A stretch of DNA of 20,000 nucleotides from Glandiceps talaboti (Eukaryota > Hemichordata > Enteropneusta > Spengelidae). The notes under the pieces were generated by a model, which saw nothing but the letters and a program-made list of their open reading frames with translations, did not search any database and had not been told where the DNA came from. Shown here piece by piece: positions 16,101 to 20,000 of this stretch; position 1 is the stretch's first letter, and every line of letters begins with the position of its first letter. The stretch spans positions 2,277,501 to 2,297,500 of the forward strand of contig NC_135562.1 in the NCBI RefSeq assembly GCF_964340395.1. Direction: 5' to 3'. The translations under genes and the position numbers were made by a program.

Positions 16101-17739
16101 CAATATTGTGTCCTATTTTAGTCAACCTAGCTGTATAACTAGGGACCTGGTTGGATAGAGGTTGCAATGTGAATGCTTAATCCTATGTGTACCCTAGTCC
16201 ACCCAGCTGTATAACTGGGGACCTGGTAGGATAGAGGTTGTAATGTGAATGCTTTCATCCTATGCACTTATAGAGGCTGTAATGGATTGTATTCTCCCCA
16301 GGGAGTTGAGGAAGTATAAAGGACGATTGTAATTGTAAAGCACTTTGAGTTGTGTGGGAAATGAGCACCATATAAAAACTAACATTATTATTGCTAATAC
16401 TGTACTGTGTCTGGGAGCGTGGTGTGGTGTGGTGTGGTGTGGTGTAATGGAATGAGCTGTAGTGACAGTAGCATATTGTAATGTTCCTCAGTGTTGACAT
16501 TCCAAGCTATAATACCTTTCAGAACTGTACTTTCAACAGCTGGTTGAGGTAGCGGTGAATTCAGTTCCAAACTATTCTCATCTTCAACAGTGTGTACACT
16601 AGTTGGTGTATCTATCTCCATTCTCATACTTGGTGTTGCCATGGTTCTTGGAGACTACAGACATAAGAGACATTGATTAGAAAACAAGAATCAAACTTGG
16701 TGGTCTGTGATCCAATCTGATTAAAATCTGATGTGGTGAAAGTGCTAGTCTTTATATCATGGAGGTATAAGGGGAGATACAGAAGTTTGCTGTGCACCCA
16801 ACACACAAGTCTTCAAAACTACACTGAATGCTATCAATACTAGGACTCCTTAGTACTTTGATGGTATTGCCCCACACACGAGTCGACCCTTGACTACGTA
16901 CGTCAACCAGTATTGGTGCTTGTACGTCTACGATACAAATACAGACACAGGTGTCTTTATTTACTACTATTTAAATCATTCTTTATGTTGTTTGTTTTGT
17001 TCCAGGTGATTATGATCACATGAAACAAACCAAATGACACAAAGCAAAGATAAATAAGGACATCTAGCCCCTTTTATCACATCATATTTAAATTAATCAG
17101 ATTTTCTGAGATCAAGTTGTGACATCATGTCAGTACATGCCATGCTATATAAGTATAACATATGTTGTCATACATTTCATACAAATTCACATACAATACA
17201 TGTAAACATTGACAGGATTTAATGATGTATAGTAGCTATGTACTCTGAGGACGACTACATTTTGTTCTTGAGGTCCTTTCTGAGGAGGCATACAGAGATG
17301 GGCATACAGTGTAGATTCATGACTAACCAGCCTGATTATTTTGGAAGCACCCTTTTTAATGAATCAGTCACAATTGAAATTACTGCACTGTCTGCAGTTA
17401 ATAAAATTGAGGGTTGTTGTTGTTGAATGTTGTTGTAGGGTGGGGTGGGGGAGACCAAAGAAACCTCTCAACTACACGTACATACAAGTATTTGACCCTG
17501 GTAGAGCACGGTCTCTAGTAAAGTATATCATAAATTATTATATCATAATTTATATAAACATTCAAAGTTCAACAGGAATTATACTGCTGAAATAAACCAT
17601 GTGAATGTATTACTAATATATCCATGAATAAACCGAGTCTTCTTACCTCAATAGAAATGGATCTTCTGGAAGTAGATTCCCTTAGTTTTGTGTTCATGTG
17701 TTGTAGCATCTTCTCAGATTTTTCTTTACGATCACACAT
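1..17739 (-). CDS. MCPH1: Microcephalin-like protein, N-terminal part (10 exons, 3' end beyond window)
   Basis: Spliced CDS, minus strand: complement of 17647-17739, 16516-16654, 15515-15600, 14928-15046, 14422-14506, 13317-13434, 12527-12561, 11643-11745, 2459-2539, 1-1195. All junctions keep phase and give about 684 residues without a stop. Residues about 75-160 form a BRCT domain that I recognise as microcephalin: start VLKDVVAYVEVRS, then LGAK, DDVTHVVWKDG and LVSVLWIDR with the conserved BRCT tryptophan. A basic linker follows (SMQP, then RYERKWKKKL), then a Ser/Thr-Pro-rich central region encoded by one huge exon, as in vertebrate MCPH1. In known animals MCPH1 acts in the nucleus and at centrosomes, restraining condensin II and premature chromosome condensation and serving the DNA damage response. 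The paired C-terminal BRCTs must lie left of position 1. The start could instead be the ATG at 16642 in exon 2, which has the stronger context (ACCATGG). Intron 8 hosts an antisense TLR. Confidence 0.9.
1191..1407 (-). repeat. Tandem duplication of the exon 10 splice-acceptor region
   Basis: Two 66-bp units (1191-1256 and 1257-1322) are nearly identical over their first 39 bases. Each includes the pyrimidine tract and acceptor (read on minus: ctcttctttgcag) plus the first bases of the exon. A diverged third copy of the acceptor lies at about 1360-1407. Using the second acceptor (exon base 1261) adds 66 nt that are in frame and stop-free. Using the third runs into a stop. Confidence 0.85.
1196..2458. 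other. MCPH1 intron 9
   Basis: AT-rich intron. It holds the acceptor duplications (to about 1407), a small hairpin with 9-bp GC-rich arms (agcgccctc at 1610-1618, gagggcgct at 1651-1659) and the TIR element at 2062-2319. A short direct repeat (ggccagaaa ... gcaaattctta) occurs near 1831 and 1889. I see no other gene. Confidence 0.75.
2062..2319 (+). mobile_element. CAGGGGTG-type non-autonomous TIR element, copy 1
   Basis: About 258 bp with terminal inverted repeats of roughly 16 bp (CAGGGGTGAACAAATC and its complement; the first base is mutated here). Subterminal GGACCAGTGG motifs are repeated and inverted. There is no ORF. Possible 5-bp target duplication (acttc/acctc, imperfect). A close relative in the same orientation lies at 15642-15911. 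The CAGGGGTG ends resemble hAT-superfamily MITEs. The family assignment is inference. Confidence 0.8.
2459..2539 (-). CDS. MCPH1: MCPH1 exon 9 (Ser/Pro-rich)
   Basis: 81 nt, phase 1 to phase 1, acceptor ttttatcatcag and donor GTAAGT. Encodes (N)TSPEKPVVGESPVSSGTSF, then IGPKRMF. It keeps frame with exon 8 across the 9.1-kb intron and with exon 10 on the other side. One other frame of this exon is open, but it does not fit the phase of its neighbours. Confidence 0.82.
3101..3139 (+). promoter_or_regulatory. Four AGGTCA half-sites spaced as DR5 (retinoic-acid-response-like)
   Basis: Perfect AGGTCA hexamers start at 3101, 3112, 3123 and 3134, each separated by 5 bp (ccaag, ttaag, ccaag), giving three overlapping DR5 elements with an 11-bp period. 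DR5 of AGGTCA is the classical RAR/RXR binding arrangement. It lies in intron 8, about 3.5 kb upstream of the TLR start. Function is not shown, and an 11-bp satellite that happens to spell this motif is possible. Confidence 0.5.
3319..3713. mobile_element. 395-bp element with 41-bp imperfect terminal inverted repeats
   Basis: Arms 3319-3359 and 3673-3713 match at 37 of 41 positions when one is reverse-complemented (core: gtgtttcactcatg). No coding capacity between them. This is the shape of a MITE. I see no clear target-site duplication, and the superfamily is not assignable. Confidence 0.65.
5850..6067 (+). other. CpG-richer block, possible non-coding leader exon of the TLR gene
   Basis: The segment is richer in CpG (cgccgcgaggaggcgccctc) than its surroundings and ends in a good donor, GAG|GTAAGA at 6067/6068. 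A strong acceptor (ttatttcttttggtttcaatag) ends at 6405, upstream of the TLR ATG. This permits an untranslated first exon spliced to 6406 onward. Against it, the stretch 6406-6611 would then carry several upstream ATGs. Only transcript data can decide. Confidence 0.25.
6406..6573 (+). promoter_or_regulatory. Periodic inverted-CCAAT array upstream of the TLR
   Basis: Degenerate tandem repeat with consensus close to ggctgtgattggtggttata. ATTGG (CCAAT on the minus strand) or a one-base variant begins at 6411, 6436 (variant), 6461, 6488, 6513 (variant), 6536 and 6569. Spacings are 25, 25, 27, 25, 23 and 33 bp. It ends 40 bp before the TLR start codon. CCAAT pentamers are the NF-Y core. The array is a plausible proximal promoter, or 5' UTR if the leader-exon model is right. 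Confidence 0.6.
6543..6556 (+). promoter_or_regulatory. TATA-like box of the TLR gene
   Basis: The run gctatatatatataac lies about 60 bp upstream of the ATG at 6612, which would place transcription start near 6575. It sits within the CCAAT array. It may also be a simple TA repeat, so this is tentative. Confidence 0.35.
6612..9641 (+). CDS. Toll-like receptor, single coding exon, complete (1009 aa)
   Basis: Transmembrane innate immune receptor. Residues 1-17 are a signal peptide (MYVFFVYLLLLAIKSS), followed by Cys26/Cys38. About 22 leucine-rich repeats run from roughly 60 to 740 (for example LKVLDLSLNFI, LEVLDLSNNRI). One C-terminal cysteine cap has C746, C748, C773 and C794, which makes it a single-cysteine-cluster TLR. 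The transmembrane helix is at about 798-822 and the cytoplasmic TIR at about 859-1000. TIR box 1 is FYAFVSF (the usual Asp is Tyr), box 2 is RDFLAG with Ala899 in place of the BB-loop Pro, and box 3 FW is at 989-990. Residues about 646-701 look like an inserted element within an LRR. The gene is nested antisense in MCPH1 intron 8. Ligand unknown; TIR signalling to NF-kB/IRF-type outputs is inferred from family. Confidence 0.95.
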   Translation: MYVFFVYLLLLAIKSSYEISDENIQCRQGFYNVLQARCELHGYMIPNLQSLVMPDTEHLTLFSNEKTSVDKITHKPFAELINLQTLVMTNMNKYPWKPMNATDPFSMQVILKSWFVGLTQLKVLDLSLNFITGVEDKAFLELTELETLNLEWNMIKTIERNTFTGLKNLKVLNLRSNEIATIKDKAFDDMVMLEKLLMGINRLHKLDSSLFENMKNLQILSLPWNGFDSDLSLPCKNFLNFTTLDLSVNTLQSAKIPHNLSYCTNLTDVNLSKNKFTVLNGGEFHALTNDSINLHLEENSLTSLSETIFKSGQKVNFISIEMVISSEASLRKNLNAFKDIKVNTLKLITVSDELTFTDETFKVLQNSNISRLVFSDCSIYHTFEDYVFSMMPSLESLMFNVYDCLSSLSAKALDRLYNLQNLIFDGNSYFSHSPELFTSLAQYNLKALSFHLEYPDEALSGLKYLEKLNLSFAFLAEPMNYSKLAGLHALKELTLANNYLNGIDRDSFCDLVNLEYLDFSFNPVIRLPTLSKECPKLNHLTTVNLNNTAMSLESGDPINDGFFQSLPSLRILHLNHILQGAHMVWQDCTRRTLISGVTIFQNLTRLEVLTLSENCFISLHPTSFQNLPSLKHLDLGRNYLGDTVNRKIIRAFLISRNFALDRDREIKTARMYLCAPPCGKYLTSFLFVTITPYTTTHGIPNSLWMGMDSLEVLDLSNNRIQIINQSMITSLPSLKNLNLADNPLKCNCEMRWFRSWIDTKTVILTSFPIDYTCELQTDHSQIDLVDFNPTILDCDSQIFQIVVLSVVVFVIISVLILSIAVYKNFKWAIKYKIFQLKLRIFKGYFFKKARDGYEEIQNCPFYAFVSFAYDNFQWVRNHLMPQLEDDETKLCIKDRDFLAGEAIANNVMNALTQSNKSIFVLSESFVDDEWCMFELKMALQQLIEEHRDVIILVLIEEIPDNKMPLLLRMLLAKKKHLRWTDDDRGQIIFWNDLRNELNKPSVLDHRYQV
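8547..8714 (+). repeat. CpG-rich palindromic insert inside the TLR LRR region
   Basis: LRR 21 (LKHLDLGRNYLGDTV) is separated from the end of the repeat (SLWMGM) by about 56 residues, where a normal LRR would need almost none. The DNA here is CGCG-rich, unlike the rest of the gene. It contains inverted arms at 8559-8578 and 8601-8620 (cgcgcatttttaatttcgcg against its complement, 19 of 20 pairs) with a 22-nt loop. The frame remains open. The exact insert ends are uncertain by a few codons. It is either a captured mobile-element fragment or an unusual lineage-specific LRR loop. Confidence 0.6.
9648..9653 (+). terminator. Possible polyadenylation signal ATTAAA of the TLR
   Basis: ATTAAA lies 7 bp after the TAA stop (9639-9641). 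It is the common variant of AATAAA. The next AATAAA on this strand that I noticed is at 10715-10720, beyond the foldback element. Such a short 3' UTR would be unusual, so this is weak. Confidence 0.2.
9649..9752 (+). repeat. 52-bp tandem repeat directly after the TLR
   Basis: Two units (9649-9700 and 9701-9752), each with ttaaaggc.agggtttcaatccc.ggttctca followed by ttatcttatca. Each has a small hairpin (ccaggg/ccctgg in unit 1) and resembles a tRNA T-arm/B-box (GGTTTCAATCC). A related single unit is at about 13842-13890. Likely a SINE-derived fragment. Confidence 0.65.
9929..10206. mobile_element. 278-bp foldback element with perfect 124-bp arms and 12-bp flanking repeats
   Basis: Bases 9929-10052 are the exact reverse complement of 10083-10206; I compared the arms over their full length and found no mismatch. 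The loop is 30 bp (10053-10082). Direct repeats gggcattgaacc flank it at 9917-9928 and 10207-10218, which is the mark of transposition. There is no coding capacity. Long arms and a target duplication near 9-12 bp suggest a MULE/foldback-type MITE (inference). Arm identity implies a young insertion or ongoing gene conversion. Confidence 0.88.
10413..10640 (+). mobile_element. tRNA-derived SINE, 3'-truncated copy
   Basis: The head resembles a tRNA promoter (gatggtcaaatagttagcat as A-box region, GGTTTAATCCT as B-box). The body has gtttctgaatg, then cagctgtataattggggacc and ggtaggatagaggttgcaat. The same family, with a fuller 3' tail, is at 15985-16392. This copy stops soon after gttgaggaaat. Confidence 0.7.
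10675..10688 (+). repeat. Poly-G run (14 G)
   Basis: Fourteen consecutive G. Could form a quadruplex with itself only in multimers. It is also a likely site of length error in sequencing. Confidence 0.9.
10862..10881. repeat. (TA)n microsatellite
   Basis: About 20 bp of alternating AT, left of the second foldback element. Confidence 0.9.
10954..11156. mobile_element. Second foldback element, 63-bp arms
   Basis: Bases 10954-11016 and 11094-11156 are inverted copies with one mismatch (the c/t in acggag.cgttactcag). The 77-bp loop includes ggaattcgaactcgcag, which reads as a B-box-like motif on the minus strand. The right arm runs directly into a (TA)n tract and another (TA)n lies about 70 bp left of the left arm. 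A TA-targeting insertion is possible, but no target duplication can be read in this context. Confidence 0.75.
11156..11179. repeat. (TA)n microsatellite
   Basis: About 24 bp of alternating TA abutting the right arm of the second foldback element. Confidence 0.9.
11643..11745 (-). CDS. MCPH1: MCPH1 exon 8 (linker helix)
   Basis: 103 nt, phase 0 to phase 1, acceptor gccttcttag and donor GTAAGT. Encodes IIVDGHILTPGRVTVPQ, then TPPNMRKKLKQLRENQM. The charged KKLKQLREN helix corresponds to the KRLQEMKEKREN stretch of vertebrate microcephalin. It is followed by the 9.1-kb intron 8 that contains the TLR gene. Confidence 0.85.
11746..12526. other. MCPH1 intron 7
   Basis: Contains a stretch rich in self-complementary caagcttgc/gcatgcttgc words (about 12040-12235) and the 48-bp tandem repeat (12281-12420). 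Nothing else recognised. Confidence 0.7.
12281..12420 (+). repeat. 48-bp tandem repeat (gagact/ggtctc words)
   Basis: Units begin near 12281, at 12330 and at 12378 (the last partial). Consensus pieces are gcaattttttgcaaactgag, then actggcaaactgag and gctggtctcagatg. The unit contains gagact and agtctc-type inverted words, so it can fold. A further copy lies at about 12865-12945 across exon 7, in intron 6. The minus-strand open frame over it only reflects the repeat. Confidence 0.8.
12527..12561 (-). CDS. MCPH1: MCPH1 exon 7 (35-nt short exon)
   Basis: Very short exon between acceptor tctgttgctag and consensus donor GTAAGT, phase 1 to phase 0. Encodes (G)TPTFNPETYSP. It has no strong family signature, so the call rests on two good splice sites, exact phase with exons 6 and 8, and a TPT motif comparable to YTPTIE in vertebrate MCPH1. 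Confidence 0.7.
12562..13316. other. MCPH1 intron 6
   Basis: GC-AG intron. Holds a dispersed copy of the 48-bp repeat (about 12865-12945) and the minus-strand SINE (13085-13205). Nothing else recognised. Confidence 0.65.
13085..13205 (-). mobile_element. tRNA-derived SINE, minus orientation
   Basis: On the minus strand, 13204 to about 13131 reads like a tRNA head: gggtagcactgttgttagtg, then tgattggaggttccgagttc and aagtcc (B-box GGTTCCGAGTTCAAGTCC). It does not fold as an intact tRNA gene by eye. It lies in MCPH1 intron 6, about 110 bp past exon 6. Confidence 0.6.
13317..13434 (-). CDS. MCPH1: MCPH1 exon 6 (basic linker, GC donor)
   Basis: 118 nt, phase 0 to phase 1, acceptor tattcattttcag. 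Encodes RMKSMQPHTTEDLEKMEARY, then ERKWKKKL and ...AEIAGSP. The MQP motif followed by a basic helical stretch parallels the KCMQPKD region of vertebrate MCPH1. The frame and the join to exon 7 require a GC donor (CAG|GCAAGA), a minor but known donor class. The frame stays open past the donor, so read-through is formally possible, but the exon 7 phase supports splicing here. Confidence 0.85.
13435..14421. other. MCPH1 intron 5
   Basis: Contains at about 13842-13905 a unit related to the 52-bp repeat behind the TLR (cagggtttaattcaatccca ... atgttatcagtgga). The open frames at 13884-14069 and 14159-14344 show no family features. Confidence 0.6.
14422..14506 (-). CDS. MCPH1: MCPH1 exon 5 (end of BRCT and linker)
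   Basis: 85 nt, phase 2 to phase 0, acceptor tacagttgtag and consensus donor GTAAGT. Encodes (R)KTQEHVEESLYP...PVFPGIRKR. The EESLYP segment corresponds to the DESLFP that closes BRCT1 in vertebrate microcephalin. Confidence 0.88.
14770..14952 (-). repeat. Five-unit tandem array of the exon 4 splice-donor region
   Basis: Units at 14770-14808, 14809-14843, 14844-14878, 14879-14913 and 14914-14952 (39, 35, 35, 35 and 39 bp). Each includes ...agtgct, ATAGACAG and a GTAA donor on the minus strand. The unit at 14914-14952 straddles the real exon/intron border with donor GTAATG. The four intronic copies read GTAAGG, closer to consensus. The three middle copies lack 4 bp (ccaa). Confidence 0.9.
14928..15046 (-). 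CDS. MCPH1: MCPH1 exon 4 (BRCT core with conserved Trp)
   Basis: 119 nt, phase 0 to phase 2, acceptor ttgttcttctag and donor CAG|GTAATG. Encodes VVSKFTDDVTHVVWKDGK through KKGIHLVSVLWIDR. THVV.KDG and LVSVLW are diagnostic for microcephalin BRCT1. The 3' end with its donor is the outermost unit of a five-copy tandem array (14770-14952), so four decoy donors lie just downstream. Confidence 0.93.
15047..15514. other. MCPH1 intron 3
   Basis: Mostly AT-rich. Includes at about 15074-15110 a partial duplicate of exon 4 sequence (acatgggtcacattatctgt), i.e. another echo of the neighbouring exon. Nothing else recognised. Confidence 0.6.
15515..15600 (-). CDS. MCPH1: MCPH1 exon 3 (BRCT beta1-alpha1)
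   Basis: 86 nt, phase 1 to phase 0, acceptor tttatttcag and donor GTATGA. Encodes DVVAYVEVRSNSENRSKAV and then WQLELLGAK. The DVVAYVEV strand and the GAK turn are the microcephalin BRCT1 signature. A CAGGGGTG-type TIR element (15642-15911) sits only about 40 bp upstream of this exon's acceptor, inside intron 2. Confidence 0.92.
15642..15911 (+). mobile_element. CAGGGGTG-type non-autonomous TIR element, copy 2
   Basis: About 270 bp, closely similar to 2062-2319 along its whole length and in the same orientation. Ends are CAAGGGTGAACAAATC and GATTTGTTCACCCCTG, flanked by acagt on both sides (candidate 5-bp duplication). It carries a short extra segment near 15825-15835 that copy 1 lacks. It lies in MCPH1 intron 2, about 40 bp upstream of exon 3 in transcript order. 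Confidence 0.82.
15985..16392 (+). mobile_element. tRNA-derived SINE with internal 76-bp duplication
   Basis: Same family as 10413-10640. The tRNA-like head is followed by a body unit present twice (16120-16195 and 16196-about 16270: cagctgtataact.gggacctgg...). The tail is aaagcactttgag ... accatataaaaact and an attatt run, a tail type shared with LINE-mobilised SINEs. It lies in MCPH1 intron 2. Confidence 0.75.
16419..16445 (+). repeat. (GTGGT)n pentanucleotide microsatellite
   Basis: Five units of GTGGT. Lies in MCPH1 intron 2, about 70 bp from exon 2. Confidence 0.9.
16516..16654 (-). CDS. MCPH1: MCPH1 exon 2 (start of BRCT domain)
   Basis: 139 nt between an acceptor (cttatgtctgtag) and a GTATTA donor, phase 0 in and phase 1 out. 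Encodes SPRTMATPSMRMEID... and ends ...ESTVLK, the first strand of the BRCT domain. The internal ATG at 16642 sits in ACCATGG, a strong initiation context, and is the alternative start of the protein. The acidic Ser/Thr-Pro leader before VLK has no obvious counterpart at the human N-terminus. Confidence 0.85.
16655..17646. other. MCPH1 intron 1
   Basis: AT-rich. Contains the solo foldback fragment (16712-16735), a G-rich patch (ggtggggtgggggag near 17440) and an AT-rich inverted repeat at about 17524-17556. No gene recognised. Confidence 0.65.
16712..16735 (+). repeat. Solo fragment matching the end of the 278-bp foldback element
   Basis: ccaatctgattaaaatctga and a few following bases match 9927-9950 with very few differences. 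It lies alone in MCPH1 intron 1, without the second arm. Either a decayed relative or a shared terminal motif of the family. Confidence 0.5.
17647..17739 (-). CDS. MCPH1: MCPH1 exon 1 (first coding exon, 31 codons)
   Basis: Starts at ATG 17739 (protein MCDRKEKSEK...), ends ...SISIE before a GTAAGA donor, phase 0. An in-frame TAA lies upstream, so this is the first possible Met of the frame. The Kozak context is weak (T at -3). Vertebrate MCPH1 starts almost directly at the BRCT, so this exon could be 5' UTR with translation starting at 16642 in exon 2. The phase-0 join to exon 2 keeps the frame open, which supports coding but does not prove it. Confidence 0.6.
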
Positions 17740-18130
17740 TAAAATGACCCCGCTAATACAAATTTATCCACGGCTTATAATATACATTGTAACGACCGTA
17801 TATTTTGACTCAGACTCGACCTGTCCACGCGACGTTGACAGACACACCTAACTTTTCTGAAATCTGTTTGAAAGAATTGTTTGTTTGGAAAGAGACAAAG
17901 CGTTCCACTCAGCTAATGTTTCCGTTACATGATAAATCCAAATTGAGTGTCAGAGTCAAGCGAATGGCAAGACAGGACACAATTTCGAAAATGTTCAATG
18001 ACGCTTGGCTTCGTGCATTTTCGAATAATGGCGGTGGTAGTTTGACCTCCGGTCACATGATTTCTAGGGTTGTCGTATGATGGCGCTCTATATTCGCGAC
18101 CAAGTCGTCCAGTTTTGGCCATTTCAGTTT
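17740..18130 (-). promoter_or_regulatory. Probable MCPH1 promoter / 5' UTR region
   Basis: CpG frequency rises over about 17800-18120 just upstream of MCPH1 exon 1. Two YY1-like ATGGCG motifs occur (ATGGCGG at 18028-18034, ATGGCGC at 18080-18086). This is a common arrangement at promoters of housekeeping genes. Open frames on both strands here (about 17805-18080 plus, 17925-18134 minus) are probably a by-product of the base composition. Confidence 0.4.
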
Positions 18131-20000
18131 CCAACTAGGTAGGAATCACTAGTATGGGGAGGGATGACTTTCGTACACACTTTACCAAACTTTCACGCCA
18201 ATGCGATTTTTCGGTTGCTGTGATTTGTTCCAATGACATGAGGTACATGAGCGTATAATAGCACCTGGGAACTATGAGGTCCCGGGCCTTCAAATTTGAA
18301 AGTGACTTTTCAGGTATATCAATCTTGTTATTACCGTAGGTCTAAGTTTCTGACGACTATCTCTTTTACAAAAGAATCACCAGTTTCTGGACTTGATAAA
18401 GAACGTCCATAAGAATATATTCTCAAAGTTTTATTTTCTTTGTTTTGTTTGTTATATTTCTCTTCTTTCTTTATTGTCCATTTCCCGTCTGTATAAAGTT
18501 GTCTATGATTTAAGCATTACACTTGATCCCATCGGCAAATAGCTTAAGAAAACACCCGGGTCTAAACAGATAAATAAATGACAAAAAAACCTGGATGTAT
18601 TGACACTGCTTTCAGTGCCATTGATGAACGTCTTTCTTGTAATTGTACCCTTGGGATCGATACTCGACGTTTGCAATGCGTCCACACGTCCTTGCAAGCT
18701 ATTGCGCAATACGACTAATGTGTGTCAATAGTATAGATAAGAAAACACAGTTAATAGACATAAGCGTATTACGGTATTTTTTTGTTTCAATTGTAAATAG
18801 TCTGTCGAGCGTTTTATTAGCAAGGACAAATGATAGAAATACATATGTTTACTCAAGGACTCCTCTTAGCACGAACACGTATCACCTAAAACCGATTTTC
18901 AAACGTTGTGTGTGTTCATAATCACTCCGAAATACTCAGTATGAATTGCAAAAGGAACCGTGCATTTTACGATTTCATTCACACACAGTCAATGAAGTTT
19001 CTCTTTGCCTGTACCCTAACATTTGAATCTCACATCACCTGGAATAATTTTCGCTATCGTTATTACGAAAAGAATCTACAATATAATATCAAATGAGTGC
19101 CCTTACCTGACGAAATACTTTGTTAGCTTACTAAATTCCAAACTAACTACCATTTTATCATTGTTACTGAATTTAAAGTTGGCTATATGATAGAATTGGA
19201 TAAAATTATTTTTTACTTTATGCTTTGCTGATTCAGTAAATCATAATAGCCGACAAACGAGTCAACTGAAGACGATATAACAAAGAAAATGAAAAGTTCA
19301 TCCACACTTGTTGCATTTTATTTTTATTGTATTTTATAATGTAATAAATTAATTGATCTACGATTATATATAATTAGAAGTATCTAGGTCAAAGGTCAAA
19401 TCAAACGTGAAGTTGTAATCTGTATTTTTCTTGAATATTCGCTAGATACCGATACAACACTAACAGTGTTATCCTGCACAATACAATATATATTTTTGGC
19501 ATATAGCCTATAGTATAGTAAATATTGGTTTTCATAGTATCAACAATTTGAGCTCGAATGCCTATAGGTAAGCCAGTCACAATGTACATAAAATACATAA
19601 TCATTTGAATTCAATGTCATAGATTACAGTTATCACTATTATATCCCATAATATCCTTGCCGTAACCATATCAACTCCGATATGAATTATTGCACGTCAA
19701 TAATTTCCTTTAATTTTCTGTCATTTTCTCTCATGTACATTTCAAGCTTATTAAGTTAAACCAGTGGCTCGGATATAACCAATACATTCTAAGATTTAAG
19801 GTACACGCAGCGACTTATCCTTCACTGTAGTTGGAAGTCTATTGATAAAAGTAAGGCGAGTACGAGTGAGGACGTGGTTGGGTCTACTTGGAGGAATCTG
19901 ATAAAAATGTTCATTGCTTGTGTTAGATTGTTTTCTTTGGAAACAAGATAACATGTTGGCTGGATATTTCAGCGCCACTATTTTTAATGTTATTGACTCA
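18131..20000. other. Upstream region without a recognised gene
   Basis: AT-rich with scattered short open frames of no recognisable family. The DR1 motif (19386-19398) lies here. A minus-strand frame (19796 to at least 20000, about 67 codons, no stop) enters from the right edge and ends ...TTVKDKSLRVP. It could be the last exon of a neighbouring gene or a transposon fragment, and cannot be judged from this piece. Confidence 0.5.
19386..19398 (+). promoter_or_regulatory. Perfect AGGTCA DR1 nuclear-receptor motif
   Basis: AGGTCA-A-AGGTCA: two perfect half-sites with a 1-bp spacer, the arrangement bound by RXR heterodimers, HNF4 and COUP-TF types. About 1.6 kb upstream of MCPH1 exon 1. A match of 12 fixed bases is rare by chance, but binding is not shown. 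Confidence 0.4.

Noticed and set aside
18042-18055. TGACC...GGTCA everted nuclear-receptor motif
   Set aside because: Short and imperfect, within a CpG-rich stretch. Too weak to call.
17805-18134. Overlapping open frames on both strands near the MCPH1 promoter
   Set aside because: Both need non-ATG starts or weak ones, and share a CpG-richer block where stops are rarer. No family similarity recognised.

Overview
The window is invertebrate animal nuclear DNA. It is AT-rich, with one intron-rich gene, one intronless receptor gene, and introns full of SINE-like, TIR and foldback repeats. A Toll-like receptor in a single coding exon and a microcephalin (MCPH1) orthologue fit a marine invertebrate, probably a deuterostome (hemichordate, lancelet or echinoderm grade). 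The sequence alone does not settle the species.

The main gene is on the minus strand and fills most of the window. Ten coding exons between 17739 and position 1 join in consistent phase. They encode about 684 N-terminal residues of a microcephalin-like protein: an N-terminal BRCT domain (exons 2-5), a basic charged linker (exons 5-9), and one very large central exon (1-1195). That exon is open right to the window edge, so the C-terminal BRCT domains lie outside. Intron 6 has a GC-AG donor. Intron 8 is about 9.1 kb.

Inside intron 8, on the opposite strand, sits a complete single-exon Toll-like receptor (6612-9641, 1009 aa): signal peptide, about 22 LRRs, LRRCT, transmembrane segment and TIR. 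It is preceded by a roughly 25-bp periodic array of inverted CCAAT motifs and a TATA-like box. A CpG-rich palindromic insert appears to be carried in frame in its LRR region. Its TIR BB-loop has Ala where most TLRs have Pro, as in TLR3. Vertebrate MCPH1 also hosts an antisense nested gene, ANGPT2, so the architecture is parallel although the guest differs.

Non-coding layout. 1196-2458 (intron 9): a splice-acceptor tandem duplication and a CAGGGGTG-type TIR element. 2540-6405: a four-half-site AGGTCA DR5 array and a 395-bp TIR element. 9642-11642: a 52-bp tandem repeat, a perfect 124-bp-arm foldback element with 12-bp flanking direct repeats, a SINE, a poly-G run, and a second foldback element near (TA)n tracts. 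11746-17646 (introns 7 to 1): a 48-bp tandem repeat, tRNA-type SINEs, a tandem array of splice donors next to exon 4, and a second CAGGGGTG element. 17740-20000: a CpG-richer probable MCPH1 promoter with YY1-like motifs, then sequence without a convincing gene, apart from a perfect DR1 AGGTCA repeat and an open frame leaving the right edge.
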